Origin: Methanolinea sp.
GTDB taxonomy: Archaea > Halobacteriota > Methanomicrobia > Methanomicrobiales > Methanospirillaceae
Assembly (NCBI GenBank): GCA_018262855.1
Contig: JADFDO010000003.1
Location: 1 to 64,000, forward strand
Reading direction: 5' to 3'
Length of the DNA stretch: 64,000 nt
The first letter of the stretch is position 1; each line of letters opens with the position of its first letter. A program made the translations under genes and the position numbers. Under the pieces are notes generated by a model. That model worked only from the letters and a program-made list of their open reading frames with translations. It had not been told where the DNA came from and ran no database searches. Positions 63,525 through 64,000 of this stretch are shown here, in pieces.

Positions 63525-63562
63525 AATCAATTTTATTTGAGTTAGAACAAATAAAACTGATT
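63525..63562 (-). promoter_or_regulatory. Palindromic operator at the cbiM promoter
   Basis: Arms of 15 bases, AATCAATTTTATTTG and CAAATAAAACTGATT, with a spacer of eight (63540-63547) are complementary apart from one base. The probable TATA element on the minus strand is ATAAATATTAA around 63562-63572, so the expected start near 63542 falls inside the palindrome. A repressor bound here would block transcription, presumably in response to cobalt or nickel. It does not match the NikR consensus I know. Confidence 0.6.
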
Positions 63563-63596
63563 AATATTTATGCCTTCTCTTTTCACTGTCTGAATT

Positions 63597-63603
63597 AAAA
63601 AAA
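63597..63603 (-). terminator. Oligo-T terminator after the site-2 protease gene
   Basis: Seven A on the plus strand, so seven T on the coding strand, lie nine bases after the protease stop and before the cbiM promoter. Confidence 0.45.
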
Positions 63604-63611
63604 GGAAACTC

Positions 63612-64000
63612 TTAAAAGACGAGGTAGAACGATCCGATCAGGATGCCGAATGCTGCTACGATCAGGACCGCAAACACGGCCGGGTTCCAGGCAAGCACCT
63701 TCTTCCCGTCAAGCACACTTACCGGGAGCATGTTGAACGCAGCGAGCATGGCGTTCACCTGAAGTCCAACAAATCCAATACGTTCAAGGACATTCATCGA
63801 AAGGAAAAAAAACTGGAACATGCCAGAAATGAACAGGATGATAGCAAATGGGATGCATAAAACGAGGTTGACTGCAGGTCCCGCAGCTGATATCTTCCCG
63901 TTCTGCTCTCTCGAGATGTAACTCCCATAAATCATCGTGGCTCCTGGTGCTGCAAAGACAACTCCGACAAGGGCAGCCATCGCTACCGCCACAAGAAGCA
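63612..64000 (-). CDS. Site-2 protease family (M50) membrane protein, N-terminus outside window
   Basis: The frame stays open to base 64000, so about 129 C-terminal residues are seen. Three or four membrane helices and F-N-M-L-P-V-S-V-L-D-G-K-K, the N-x-x-P-x-x-x-L-D-G motif that holds the third zinc ligand, identify the family; the H-E-x-x-H would lie beyond the edge. Such proteases cut within membranes. Confidence 0.85.
   Translation of the reverse strand, partial: LLVAVAMAALVGVVFAAPGATMIYGSYISREQNGKISAAGPAVNLVLCIPFAIILFISGMFQFFFLSMNVLERIGFVGLQVNAMLAAFNMLPVSVLDGKKVLAWNPAVFAVLIVAAFGILIGSFYLVF

Overview
The window comes from a methanogenic archaeon, most likely of the order Methanomicrobiales; I cannot fix the genus. 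The archaeal markers are ribosomal protein L37e, an LSm protein, a PUA-domain protein, archaeal SepF, NreA with a PCNA-binding tail, an archaeal initiator tRNA-Met, ZPR1, TfrA/TfrB (thiol:fumarate reductase) and TATA boxes with short or absent leaders. Gene density is high, with many ATGA/GTGA stop-start overlaps. No IS element, CRISPR array, prophage or rRNA gene was seen.

Layout. 1-432: end of a PH-domain membrane protein. 458-8513 (minus): a six-gene operon, acsB - cdhD - cdhE - RACo - core-MetE - cooC. It encodes a bacterial-type acetyl-CoA synthase, both corrinoid iron-sulfur protein subunits, its reductive activator, a cobalamin-type methionine synthase and a nickel-insertion ATPase, but no CO dehydrogenase and no AcsE-type methyltransferase. 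8682-12576: a membrane protein and a wHTH-wHTH-helicase operon. 12634-14865: hypF. 14988-20145: two large secreted proteins, one with PEGA domains and one with a beta-propeller, PKD domains and a dockerin, both carrying a cohesin-like module. 20441-28496: a small gene that looks frameshifted, a tandem DUF350 protein, lysS, a HEAT protein, a flavoprotein/ABC exporter group and an Lhr-type helicase. 28562-32973: a sodium:solute symporter with a 36-residue partner and a long leader, a Na+/Ca2+ exchanger and membrane proteins, interspersed with a hairpin repeat. 33035-36189: a flavoprotein, a PH protein, ubiX and thioredoxin. 36307-45711: housekeeping genes (tRNAi-Met, purF, L37e, LSm, PUA, sepF, ZPR1, purM, lysC) and tfrAB. 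45906-49776: a three-gene signalling operon. 50126-60412: NreA, a lipid kinase, a DNA methyltransferase, a glutaredoxin-thioredoxin reductase fusion, and a redox and oxygen-defence region (rubrerythrin, desulforedoxin-like protein, CMD protein, peroxiredoxin, several iron-sulfur flavoproteins). 60516-63511: cbiMNQO cobalt/nickel importer behind a strong palindromic operator. 63612-64000: partial site-2 protease.

The most notable system is the acsB-to-cooC operon. Its content fits a module that moves the methyl group of acetyl-CoA through the corrinoid protein to homocysteine, making methionine, rather than a standard archaeal CODH/ACS. As I recall, a comparable CODH-less arrangement is known from Dehalococcoides. 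The cobalt importer at the other end of the window would supply the corrinoid, but that link is only inference.
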